A stretch of 41,231 bases of DNA from Alphaproteobacteria bacterium (GTDB taxonomy: Bacteria > Pseudomonadota > Alphaproteobacteria > Micavibrionales > Micavibrionaceae). A program made the position numbers and the translations under genes. The stretch is taken from the NCBI GenBank assembly GCA_023301785.1, contig JALZUF010000137.1, positions 1 through 41,231 of the forward strand, given 5' to 3'. Under the pieces are notes generated by a model, which was not told where the DNA came from, made no database searches, and saw nothing but the letters and a program-made list of their open reading frames with translations. This document shows positions 34,316 to 41,231 of the stretch, piece by piece; position 1 is the stretch's first letter, and every line of letters begins with the position of its first letter.

Positions 34316-35344
34316 TTAATCCGTTAGCATAGTTTTAGATTTATCGTCCAGTTTGGGTTGATCGGCTTCTGGATCTTTATCGCTTGTTTCAAATTTTGGT
34401 GGTGGTGGGCCTTGAGCAACCGTACCTTCATTCACCTTGGATTTGGGTGGTGTTGGATCATCGTGGTCATTTAGCATGGCATCGCCATCGTTGATTTGAT
34501 GATAATAAATAAGTTGCGGGTCTGTTGGGTCAATGTCATTGGCATCAAACGCCTCTTTGATTGCTTGGACGGCACGGGCGCGGCTGACAACTTCTTCAGA
34601 ACGTTCAGAATCAATCCACCATCTGAGTTTGATGCCTAATGATGTTGAGCCTAATTCCCAACACAAAACTTGAGGGATAGGGTCTTTAATAATCTCCTCA
34701 ACTTGGTTTAAGGAATTTTGAATAATTTTTGTAATGACGCGAATATCGTAATTGTAACCAACGGTGAGCTCCATTTCAACACGGCGTGTCGGACTACTGG
34801 TATGTATAAGGACGTTTGAGTTATAGACGGTTGAGTTTGGCACAACGATATCGCGTCCATCGTAGGTTCTTAAAATTGTAGCGCGAGGATCAATACGAAC
34901 AACCGTTCCTTCGGCACCACCAATTGTTATTTGGTCACCGCGGCGGAATGGCATACGTAATAAGATAAGCAAACCAGAAAGCCAGTTTTGTAAGATGTCC
35001 TTAAAAACGAAGCCAATGGCCAGTGAACCAACGCCTAAGCTGGCAACCAAGTCACCAGGGTTAAGGGAAGGGGTGATAATAGTAAGGGCGATAACAATAC
35101 CGAAACCCATAAAAATCCAGAAACTGATAGCAGAAAGAATATTCCCCAAATCAATGCGTTTCTTTCGCGTGAAGTAATTCTTAGTCACATAGCGTGCAGC
35201 ATAAGCAATTAAAAGAAAGACGGCGCATATAAAGATGCCAGCAATCAGGTTCGGTAAAATTTTATAAAATCCAGCAATCCATTGGTTAACAGTCTGCATG
35301 GCAAGGTTAAAGCCATTCGATATTGTTTCAGTATTTTCTTCCAT
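34316..35344 (-). CDS. MscS-family mechanosensitive channel
   Basis: A 342-residue inner-membrane channel. Three hydrophobic helices occupy the N-terminal 130 residues, the last being the pore-lining SLGVGSLAIGFVFKDILQNWLSG with its Ala/Gly pattern. The beta domain follows: RRGDQITIGGAEGTVVRIDP and VVPNSTVYNSNVL, the MscS signature. The C-terminal 70 residues are a disordered, proline- and charge-rich tail (PTPPKSKVNEG, PPPPKFETSDKDPEADQP). It probably relieves osmotic down-shock. It is divergent from serA and probably co-transcribed with the downstream methyltransferase gene. Confidence 0.92.
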   Translation of the reverse strand: MEENTETISNGFNLAMQTVNQWIAGFYKILPNLIAGIFICAVFLLIAYAARYVTKNYFTRKKRIDLGNILSAISFWIFMGFGIVIALTIITPSLNPGDLVASLGVGSLAIGFVFKDILQNWLSGLLILLRMPFRRGDQITIGGAEGTVVRIDPRATILRTYDGRDIVVPNSTVYNSNVLIHTSSPTRRVEMELTVGYNYDIRVITKIIQNSLNQVEEIIKDPIPQVLCWELGSTSLGIKLRWWIDSERSEEVVSRARAVQAIKEAFDANDIDPTDPQLIYYHQINDGDAMLNDHDDPTPPKSKVNEGTVAQGPPPPKFETSDKDPEADQPKLDDKSKTMLTD

Positions 35345-35473
35345 GAGGATTGCCTTCGATTGTTCTACATTTAAAAACGGTTAAAGCTTAGCATTAGTTC
35401 CTTGCATTGTCTTGTGGTCGTGGTAAATAGAAGGCCTGTTTTCCTACAACAAGACAAAAATAGGAGTTTATCT

Positions 35474-37057
35474 ATGTCTAAACCAAAAGTCCTTATATCG
35501 GACAAAATGAATCCCCTTGCCGCCGAAATTTTTACAAAAAAAGGCTGTGATGTTACTGAAATGACGGGGATGTCCCCTGAACAGCTTATTGCTGAAATTC
35601 CAAAATATGATGGTCTTGCGATCCGCTCGTCTTCGACGGTGACACCAGAAGTATTGGCCGCTGCGAAAAACCTTAAAGTTATTGGTCGCGCGGGTATTGG
35701 TGTTGATAATATTGATGTTAAAGAAGCAACAAACCGCGGTGTGATCGTTATGAACACACCATTCGGTAATTCAATCACAACAGCCGAACACGCGATTGCG
35801 ATGATGTTTGCGCTGGCGCGTCAAATTCCACAAGCCAATGAGTCCACTCATGCTGGTAAATGGGAAAAGAAAAAATTTATGGGCGCTGAGCTTTATTCAA
35901 AAACACTTGGTGTTATTGGGTGCGGTAATATCGGTGGTATTGTTGCCGACCGTGCCGTTGGTCTTAAGATGAACGTTGTTGCGTTTGACCCGTTTCTTAC
36001 AGAAGAACGTGCGGTTGAGCTTGGTGTTGAAAAAGTTGAGTTGGATGATTTATTCAGCAAAGCTGACTTTATTACTATTCACGTACCAAAAAATGAAAAA
36101 ACCGCTGGTCTGATTAATAAAGACTCTATTGCGAAGATGAAAGACGGCGTACGCCTGATTAACTGTGCCCGTGGTGGTATCATTATTGAAGCCGACCTTA
36201 AAGAAGCGCTTGATAGTGGTAAAGTTGCTGGTGCAGCATTGGATGTGTTCGAAGTTGAACCTGCAAAAGAAAATGTTCTGTTTGGACATGAAAATGTTGT
36301 TTGTACCCCTCACTTAGGGGCAGCAACAACAGAGGCGCAAGTAAATGTTGCCATTCAAGTTGCGGAACAGCTTGGTGATTATCTGACGAATGGTGCAGTT
36401 GTGAACGCGTTGAATATGCCGTCTATTTCGGCGGAAGATGCGCCACGTTTGAAACCTTACATGAAACTTTCTGAGCAATTGGGTAGCTTCGCTGGTCAAA
36501 TTACGGATAGTGCGATTAAGAAAATCAATATCGCCTATGAAGGCACTGTGACCGAAGTCAACACCAAGCCTTTGACGGCAATGTTAATTGCCAGTGTTCT
36601 GAAAGAGCAAACAGATACAGTGAACATGGTCAATGCGATGAGTGTTGCCGAAGCGCGCGGTATTGAAATGTCAGAAACAAAAACTGGGTCATCTTCTGAC
36701 TGGCGCAGTGTGGTTACGGTGACTGTGGAAACAGAACAACGTAACCGTAGTGTTTCAGGAACATTGTTTACAGGTAAAGAGCCACGTATCGTTGAAATCG
36801 AAGGTGTTCGTATTGAAGCCGGCTTAACAGACAATATGTTGTTTATCCGTAACAAAGATATGCCAGGTCTTATTGGTCAAGTGGGTGGTATCTTAGGGGA
36901 AGCAAAACAAAACATTGCTGACTTTAACCTAGGGCGTAAGCCATCAGGCGACTCAGCAATTTGTCTGGTGTCTTTAGATAACGCGTTGCCAGATGATGTC
37001 TTGGCAAAGATCGAAGGCCTTGATCAAGTAACAATGGCGAAGAAATTACATTTTTAA
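35474..37057 (+). CDS. serA: D-3-phosphoglycerate dehydrogenase
   Basis: A 527-residue enzyme for the first step of serine synthesis. The start is the ATG at 35474 with AGGAG (35462-35466) upstream; a longer frame from 35402 is rejected because it lies before the Shine-Dalgarno. The NAD-binding motif is LGVIGCGNIGGIVADRA, and the catalytic arginine region NCARGGIII and histidine VVCTPHLGAATTEAQ are present. An intervening-substrate-type domain follows, and a C-terminal ACT domain (MLFIRNKDMPGLIGQVGGILG) that may sense serine. Length and domain order match the long SerA subtype. It ends at a bidirectional hairpin. Confidence 0.96.
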   Translation: MSKPKVLISDKMNPLAAEIFTKKGCDVTEMTGMSPEQLIAEIPKYDGLAIRSSSTVTPEVLAAAKNLKVIGRAGIGVDNIDVKEATNRGVIVMNTPFGNSITTAEHAIAMMFALARQIPQANESTHAGKWEKKKFMGAELYSKTLGVIGCGNIGGIVADRAVGLKMNVVAFDPFLTEERAVELGVEKVELDDLFSKADFITIHVPKNEKTAGLINKDSIAKMKDGVRLINCARGGIIIEADLKEALDSGKVAGAALDVFEVEPAKENVLFGHENVVCTPHLGAATTEAQVNVAIQVAEQLGDYLTNGAVVNALNMPSISAEDAPRLKPYMKLSEQLGSFAGQITDSAIKKINIAYEGTVTEVNTKPLTAMLIASVLKEQTDTVNMVNAMSVAEARGIEMSETKTGSSSDWRSVVTVTVETEQRNRSVSGTLFTGKEPRIVEIEGVRIEAGLTDNMLFIRNKDMPGLIGQVGGILGEAKQNIADFNLGRKPSGDSAICLVSLDNALPDDVLAKIEGLDQVTMAKKLHF

Positions 37058-37079
37058 TTTTTTCATTTTTTATTAATTT

Positions 37080-37117
37080 AAAAAGAAGGGGTGGTGAAAG
37101 CTATCCCTTCTTTTTTT
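37080..37117. terminator. Bidirectional terminator between serA and the small unknown gene
   Basis: An 11-base perfect stem (aaaaagaaggg at 37080-37090 pairs with 37105-37115) with a 14-base loop, flanked by T-runs on the plus strand and by A/T-rich DNA on the minus. It lies just after serA and overlaps the last codons of the convergent gene ending at 37101, so it can serve both transcripts. Confidence 0.85.
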
Positions 37118-37601
37118 GTCTCTTCTTATAATAACGATTGCAGGCATCTTGTAGTTCGGTGATCATGATTTGACCGTCTTTACCGCCATCGCCTTTCATA
37201 TTGTTCCCTAAGATTGCTTTTAAAGAATCGTGGTGCCCGCCGACAATGGACAGGGCATCTTTATCAAGCTGTTCGATTGTTTCCAAAAAACTCAGCATTA
37301 TTTGGGCAAGATTACCGACAAGCTCGTAATGGAAAATCTTCGCATTGGCTTTTAATTCCATGACAGGGCCAATAAGTTTTTTCTTATCTTCATCTATATT
37401 GTCTTGTGGGGCGCTTTTGATTTCACCAAGCCCTTTTTCCAATTTTGATAAAAATTTAAGACCGATGGGGGCAAAATCAATTTTATTTTTATCAATGGCA
37501 TCTTGCGCACGGTGAACCAATTCCATATCCAAGGGCCCTGGCCCTGCCTTTTTTTGCAGATCAGCTTTGGCTTTATAGGTTTTGACGTTTTTTTTATTCA
37601 T
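37101..37601 (-). CDS. Unknown small helical protein, 166 aa
   Basis: A hydrophilic protein with no signal or membrane segment. It has a lysine-rich N-terminus (MNKKNVKTYKAKADLQKKAG), predicted helical stretches through the middle (IGLKFLSKLEKGLGEIKS; LVGNLAQIMLSFLETIEQLD), a glycine stretch (GNNMKGDGGKDGQI) and a basic end (YYKKRQKKKG). It follows the response regulator gene by 21 bases on the same strand, so a shared signalling function is plausible. I do not recognise the family. Its last codons overlap the hairpin at 37080-37117. Confidence 0.75.
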   Translation of the reverse strand: MNKKNVKTYKAKADLQKKAGPGPLDMELVHRAQDAIDKNKIDFAPIGLKFLSKLEKGLGEIKSAPQDNIDEDKKKLIGPVMELKANAKIFHYELVGNLAQIMLSFLETIEQLDKDALSIVGGHHDSLKAILGNNMKGDGGKDGQIMITELQDACNRYYKKRQKKKG

Positions 37602-37622
37602 GCTTTTTCTTAAGGCTCTTTA

Positions 37623-38138
37623 TTAAGGGTTATTAGGGTCATACGCTTTTTCGTCAGTTTCGCGGCGATGAGGGCCTGAAAATTTAGGGGCAATGCGTCT
37701 ACGGCGGTCTGGACCGAAAAATGAGGGTATTTCTATAAAATCACGCGGATTGGTGATAACGTGCGCCAATCTTTTGGCTATATCGTTCGCTGTGAAGGGT
37801 TTAACGAGGAATTCCGTTACACCTGTGTCTCGGGCCATTTCAACGCGGCTCCACGCACTATAGCCCGTTATAAGGATGATTGGCGCCATTTTATTAGGGC
37901 TTTCAGCGTTGTGGCGAACGTTATGTGTTAATTCTAAGCCATCTTCAGGCGCCATCATCCAATCAGTCAATATAATGTCATGATTGGTTTTGCAGAATTT
38001 TTTAAAAGCATCTTGCCCATTTTCGGCTTCTGTAATCTGTTCTAGCCCTAGTGTTCTAAGGACTGAGACGAATAATTGCCGCATTGGGGCAATATCCTCG
38101 ACAACAAGTATGCTTATTTTTGAAAATTCAAAGGCCAT
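37623..38138 (-). CDS. Single-domain CheY-like response regulator with basic tail
   Basis: A 171-residue receiver-domain protein. Acidic pocket E14/D15 (LVVEDIAP), phosphoacceptor D59 (ILTDWMM), T91 (LITGYS) and K113 (FLVKPF) are all in place. There is no DNA-binding or enzymatic output domain. The last 45 residues form a tail (FFGPDRRRRIAPKFSGPHRRETDEK) of a type seen in alphaproteobacterial receivers. The ATG at 38138 is preferred over one at 38162, since homologous receivers begin near the MAFEFSK stretch, but neither has a strong Shine-Dalgarno. It is divergent from the giant adhesin and precedes the small unknown gene. No histidine kinase is in the window. Confidence 0.85.
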   Translation of the reverse strand: MAFEFSKISILVVEDIAPMRQLFVSVLRTLGLEQITEAENGQDAFKKFCKTNHDIILTDWMMAPEDGLELTHNVRHNAESPNKMAPIILITGYSAWSRVEMARDTGVTEFLVKPFTANDIAKRLAHVITNPRDFIEIPSFFGPDRRRRIAPKFSGPHRRETDEKAYDPNNP

Positions 38139-38301
38139 GTAGATGACAATAAGGCTTTTCATAGTGCGCGTATAGTAAAGATGCCTTCCAAAGCATATTA
38201 AAATAATAAATTTTCATATTATTGTAAAAAAAGTGATTAGTTGCTTGCTTTATGTCTTTTTATTTGATAGTTGTGCGGTGCTTACACATATTTTAATTTA
38301 A

Positions 38302-38331
38302 CATAATGCTTGACATAATACTCAGCATAAG
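38302..38331 (+). repeat. Three CATAA repeats at 12-base spacing
   Basis: CATAAT at 38302-38307, CATAAT at 38314-38319 and CATAAG at 38326-38331. A fourth CATAAT is at 38353-38358. The first three are exactly 12 bases apart and overlap the candidate promoter spacer. Confidence 0.6.
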
Positions 38332-38338
38332 TTAAAAA
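38310..38338 (+). promoter_or_regulatory. Candidate promoter for the giant adhesin
   Basis: A perfect -35 TTGACA (38310-38315) is followed after 17 bases by TAAAAA (38333-38338), a 4/6 match to the -10 consensus. Transcription would leave a leader of about 125 bases before the ATG at 38473. Confidence 0.3.
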
Positions 38339-38472
38339 AGAGTTAACAAAAACATAATAATTGCGAGAAATTTGTATTTCGCTGTTATTTTGTTTTACAA
38401 TTTGCAACGAATATAGAGAACGAAAAAAATAGAGTAGCGTTTTAATATTGGAACTTTAGAGGAGATCATCCA

Positions 38473-41231
38473 ATGACATGTAATAATATCATACTTTCAC
38501 AACCACAAGCTGGTAGCACATTAAATCACGAAATTCCGAATGATGTGTCGGCACGTTTAAACTTCGGCCCTGACGATATATCAGGACTACGATTAGGTGG
38601 TGAAGGCGAGCTTGTCATTAGTTTTAATGGCGGTGGCCAACTTAATATTACAAACTTTGATGATGTTATCGATAATGGTAATCTTTTATACTTAGAAGAC
38701 GGTACATTAATTGACCCTTCAATTCTAACTGGCGCTCTAAAATCTCCTCAAGATTTCAATAACATTGAAACTGCTGCCGGTGCTGCAACTGATGCTGATG
38801 CAATTCGTATTGGCCAACCTGCTGCGAATACAACACAATCTATCTCTGCAACTGGTGGTCAAAAATACGTTTGTGATTTTGATCCATCAAGCGCAAACGT
38901 TGAAGTCCGCGATGGCAAAATGTATTTAACATTTGCTGACGGTTCACAGATTGTTATTAATAATTTTGAACAGGCACAATTACCTGAAGGTTTAATTCCA
39001 GCTCAAGAAGTTTTGACTGAAGTTACTGAAGTTGCTCAGCCGATTGAAGAGCTTCTTCAAATCGCAGAAGCAGGTGAAGCGAAACCACAACAAGTTGCGG
39101 AAGCGCCACGTGTTGAAGTTCAAGAATCTGTTGCGGAACAAGTATCTAATATTCAGCCTGCTGCTGGTGAAGACTTAGCGCAAACATTGGCAAATATTGA
39201 ACCTGCTGCTGGCGAGATTGGCGGCGCTACTAACTCTGGTTATGGTTTTAACAGTTCTCCAACTGCTGCTCCTTTGAATTCAATCAATGCGATTGGTCCA
39301 TTGGGCGCGACACAACTTGCTTATAATGCACCAAGTGTTAATCCAGAAAACCCATTCATTTTGTCAACACCAATTGATCCAGCACCAGTATTGAGTTCTG
39401 ATCCAGTGACACTTGATGAAACAAATACGGCTAACGGTGATGTTGTTAAGTCTGGTGAAGTTAATGTGAATTACGGCGGACAAGGTCCAAATTCAGATGG
39501 TCTAATCCCTAACGGTGATTTTGTTGCAACATGTAACGTTGATGGCGCAGAGTTGGTAGACGGTGGTTTCCAACTTTCTTCTGGTGGTGTTGACGTTGTC
39601 GTAACTGCGACTGACAATGGTTATATTGGTACGGCTGATGGCGTTACTGTTTTCACATTTGTGCTTGACCCTGAAACAGGTGAATTTGATTACACTCAAA
39701 TCGAGCCATTTGATCACTCAGATACAAACGATGATAACGAAGCTATTTGTTTAGACTTCGGTGTTCAGGTCACTGACACAACAGGTGATACGCGTTCAAC
39801 AAACGTGCGTATTAACGTGCTTGATGATGCGCCTGTTCTTACATCACAACCAATCGACATCGTTGATGAAACAGATTTTGCAAACGGTCAGCTGGTAACA
39901 ACTGGTAACTTCTCAGCCGATATGGGCGAGGATGTTGGTGGTTCTTACACTGGTAACGATAACGGATTTAATGTTTCTGGCTCAGTTGCTGGTAACAATC
40001 TGACATCGAACGGTGTTGATGTTGAGGTAACTTTTGACGCAGCGACAAATACTTATACTGGTACAGCTGGCGGCGAAACTGTTTTCACTATGGTTGTTGA
40101 TCCAGCAACTGGCGATTACACATACACACAATTCGGTCCTTTAGATCACGCAGATGCAACTGATCCAAATGATGCAATCGACTTGAACTTTGATGTGACT
40201 GTTACTGATTTTGATGGTGACTCAGCAACTGGTCAAATTCGCGTTCGTGTGCTTGATGACGCACCAATTACTGGTGACGATGTAAATACAATTGATGAAA
40301 CAAGTCTTGATGGCGGTGATATTGTTATCACGGACAGTGTTGATGTTGATTTTGGTAATGACGGTCAAGGTGCGCTTGTACCAAACGGTACATTCACTGC
40401 TGGTGGTTCATTAACTGGTGGTACATTAACATCAAACGGTGTTGAAGTTATTGTAACAAAAACTGACAATGGTTATGTTGGTGTTGCAGGCGGTGTTACT
40501 GTTTTTGAATTGGAAATCGATCCAACAACAGGTGACTACACATTTACATTAAAAGATAATCTTGATCATGCAGATGGTAATGATGATAACGATGTTATCT
40601 CATTAAACTTCGGTACAATCATCACAGATTACGATGGTGATTCAGACGCTGGTCAGATTACTATTAACATTAAAGATGATGCCCCAGAAGCCAATGATGA
40701 TAAATTGACAGTTGAAGAAGGTGAAACACAAACTGGTAATGTTATTACGAATAACGACGAAGTTGGTGCGGATGATCCTGGTACAATTACAAATGTTCGC
40801 TTTGAAGGAACGGATTATCCTGTTTCTGCGACTGGCGCAACAGTAATCGAAGGAAACTTTGGAACACTTACTATTGAAGCAAATGGTGATTATTCTTACG
40901 CTGCGAAGAACGTAGACGGCGGTATCGTTGCTGATACATCTTCATTGAATCCAACAGCGGCGGATGCTGCTGGTACACAAAATAGTGTTACAAAAGATGG
41001 TATTACAATCACTGCAAGCAATGGCGGAGACATCTCTTGGTTCTCTGATCCTGCTTTGGGTGAAGGCTTTGGTGTTGCTGGTGGTTCTGGTAGTGACAAA
41101 GTTTTTGGTAACGAATCTTTGGCTATTGATTTCGCAACGCCAGTTGATACGGCTTCCATCTCTATTGGTGATATGGGTCCAAATAACATTGGTTCAACTT
41201 TTGAATACGAAGTGCGTTTAGAAGACGGTTC
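38473..41231 (+). CDS. Giant type I secreted adhesin with T1SS-143-type repeats, 5' part
   Basis: The frame runs open from the ATG at 38473 to the end of the window (919 codons plus two bases), so the protein is truncated here. There is no Sec signal. The N-terminal region has two similar short motifs, LVISFNGGGQLNITNFDD (about 50-67) and MYLTFADGSQIVINNFEQ (about 154-171), then an alanine/glutamate/proline-rich linker (about 175-300). Three repeats follow at about 306-454, 455-598 and 599-738, each ending DDAP and containing DHADxNDxxD: the T1SS-143/DUF5801-type pattern found in giant type I secreted adhesins. A fourth, different domain starts at about 739 (EANDDKLTVEEGETQ). A C-terminal RTX block and secretion signal are expected beyond the window. 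It is divergent from the response regulator gene. Confidence 0.88.
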   Translation, partial: MTCNNIILSQPQAGSTLNHEIPNDVSARLNFGPDDISGLRLGGEGELVISFNGGGQLNITNFDDVIDNGNLLYLEDGTLIDPSILTGALKSPQDFNNIETAAGAATDADAIRIGQPAANTTQSISATGGQKYVCDFDPSSANVEVRDGKMYLTFADGSQIVINNFEQAQLPEGLIPAQEVLTEVTEVAQPIEELLQIAEAGEAKPQQVAEAPRVEVQESVAEQVSNIQPAAGEDLAQTLANIEPAAGEIGGATNSGYGFNSSPTAAPLNSINAIGPLGATQLAYNAPSVNPENPFILSTPIDPAPVLSSDPVTLDETNTANGDVVKSGEVNVNYGGQGPNSDGLIPNGDFVATCNVDGAELVDGGFQLSSGGVDVVVTATDNGYIGTADGVTVFTFVLDPETGEFDYTQIEPFDHSDTNDDNEAICLDFGVQVTDTTGDTRSTNVRINVLDDAPVLTSQPIDIVDETDFANGQLVTTGNFSADMGEDVGGSYTGNDNGFNVSGSVAGNNLTSNGVDVEVTFDAATNTYTGTAGGETVFTMVVDPATGDYTYTQFGPLDHADATDPNDAIDLNFDVTVTDFDGDSATGQIRVRVLDDAPITGDDVNTIDETSLDGGDIVITDSVDVDFGNDGQGALVPNGTFTAGGSLTGGTLTSNGVEVIVTKTDNGYVGVAGGVTVFELEIDPTTGDYTFTLKDNLDHADGNDDNDVISLNFGTIITDYDGDSDAGQITINIKDDAPEANDDKLTVEEGETQTGNVITNNDEVGADDPGTITNVRFEGTDYPVSATGATVIEGNFGTLTIEANGDYSYAAKNVDGGIVADTSSLNPTAADAAGTQNSVTKDGITITASNGGDISWFSDPALGEGFGVAGGSGSDKVFGNESLAIDFATPVDTASISIGDMGPNNIGSTFEYEVRLEDG
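39388..40686 (+). repeat. Three T1SS-143-type domain repeats
   Basis: Repeat ends (the proline codon of DDAP) fall at codons 454, 598 and 738, giving spacings of 144 and 140 residues, with an upstream repeat beginning near codon 306. Each contains TVxxVDE/TIDET-like starts and a DHAD motif before the final strand. Confidence 0.85.

Larger units (their letters stand above)
38139..38472. other. Divergent intergenic region upstream of the giant adhesin
   Basis: A 334-base, very AT-rich gap between the response regulator start and the adhesin start. It contains a promoter-like sequence and phased CATAA repeats (listed separately) and an AGGAG Shine-Dalgarno at 38460-38464, eight bases before the adhesin ATG. 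No open frame, tRNA or hairpin terminator is apparent. Confidence 0.7.

Overview
The window looks like a chromosomal segment from an AT-rich (by eye roughly 40% G+C) Gram-negative bacterium, most likely an alphaproteobacterium. Three things point there: the SerC subtype (SSGPCAKRPGW start), a CheY-like regulator ending in a GPDRRRR-type tail, and a short GumB/ExoF-like export lipoprotein beside a Wzc/GumC-like co-polymerase. The lineage is inferred from protein character only; no rRNA or tRNA gene was seen. A surface-attached or predatory lifestyle would fit the gene content, but that is speculation.

Layout. 1-744: the end of an unknown gene and a possible small membrane protein. 747-3353 (minus): a SulP anion transporter followed directly by a YdjM-type membrane protein. 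3497-6337 (minus): a serralysin-like metalloprotease with RTX repeats and a type I secretion C-terminus. 6435-18943: a surface polysaccharide locus with a GumC/Wzc-like co-polymerase, a GumB/Wza-like lipoprotein, a GT4 glycosyltransferase, three different sulfotransferases, an outer-membrane beta-barrel, a SAM methyltransferase, a Wzx-like flippase, an acyltransferase 3 and an O-antigen ligase/Wzy-like protein. Together they suggest a sulfated, possibly acylated, Wzx/Wzy-type exopolysaccharide. 18990-23090 (minus): a 1366-residue RTX protein with cadherin-like and LamG-like domains, whose C-terminal secretion signal matches that of the protease.

23357-27837 (plus) is the most unusual part. 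Three consecutive genes encode large pilin-like proteins (about 430-600 residues). Each has a prepilin cleavage site, and they share a family-specific ectodomain. Two carry a phage-tail-fibre-like GVGxxxPxEKxHV motif, and the third ends in a long cysteine-rich tail with ETCEDRGDCP repeats. A strong hairpin terminator closes the operon.

27929-37057 is mostly housekeeping: an RsmC-like rRNA methyltransferase, a SIMPL protein, a one-domain ClpA/B-D1-like AAA+ ATPase whose pore-loop aromatic appears to be missing, serB, pdxJ, serC, a possible DNA methyltransferase, an MscS channel and serA. The ser genes and pdxJ form a serine/pyridoxal-phosphate neighbourhood, with SerC serving both pathways. 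37101-38138 (minus): a single-domain response regulator and a small unknown helical protein. 38473 to the window end (plus): the first 919 codons of a giant type I secreted adhesin with T1SS-143-type repeats, preceded by a 334-base intergenic region with a promoter-like sequence and phased repeats.

The unifying theme is the cell surface: type I secreted protease and adhesins, a sulfated polysaccharide and pilin-like fibres. The transporters expected for type I secretion and for pilus assembly are not in the window.
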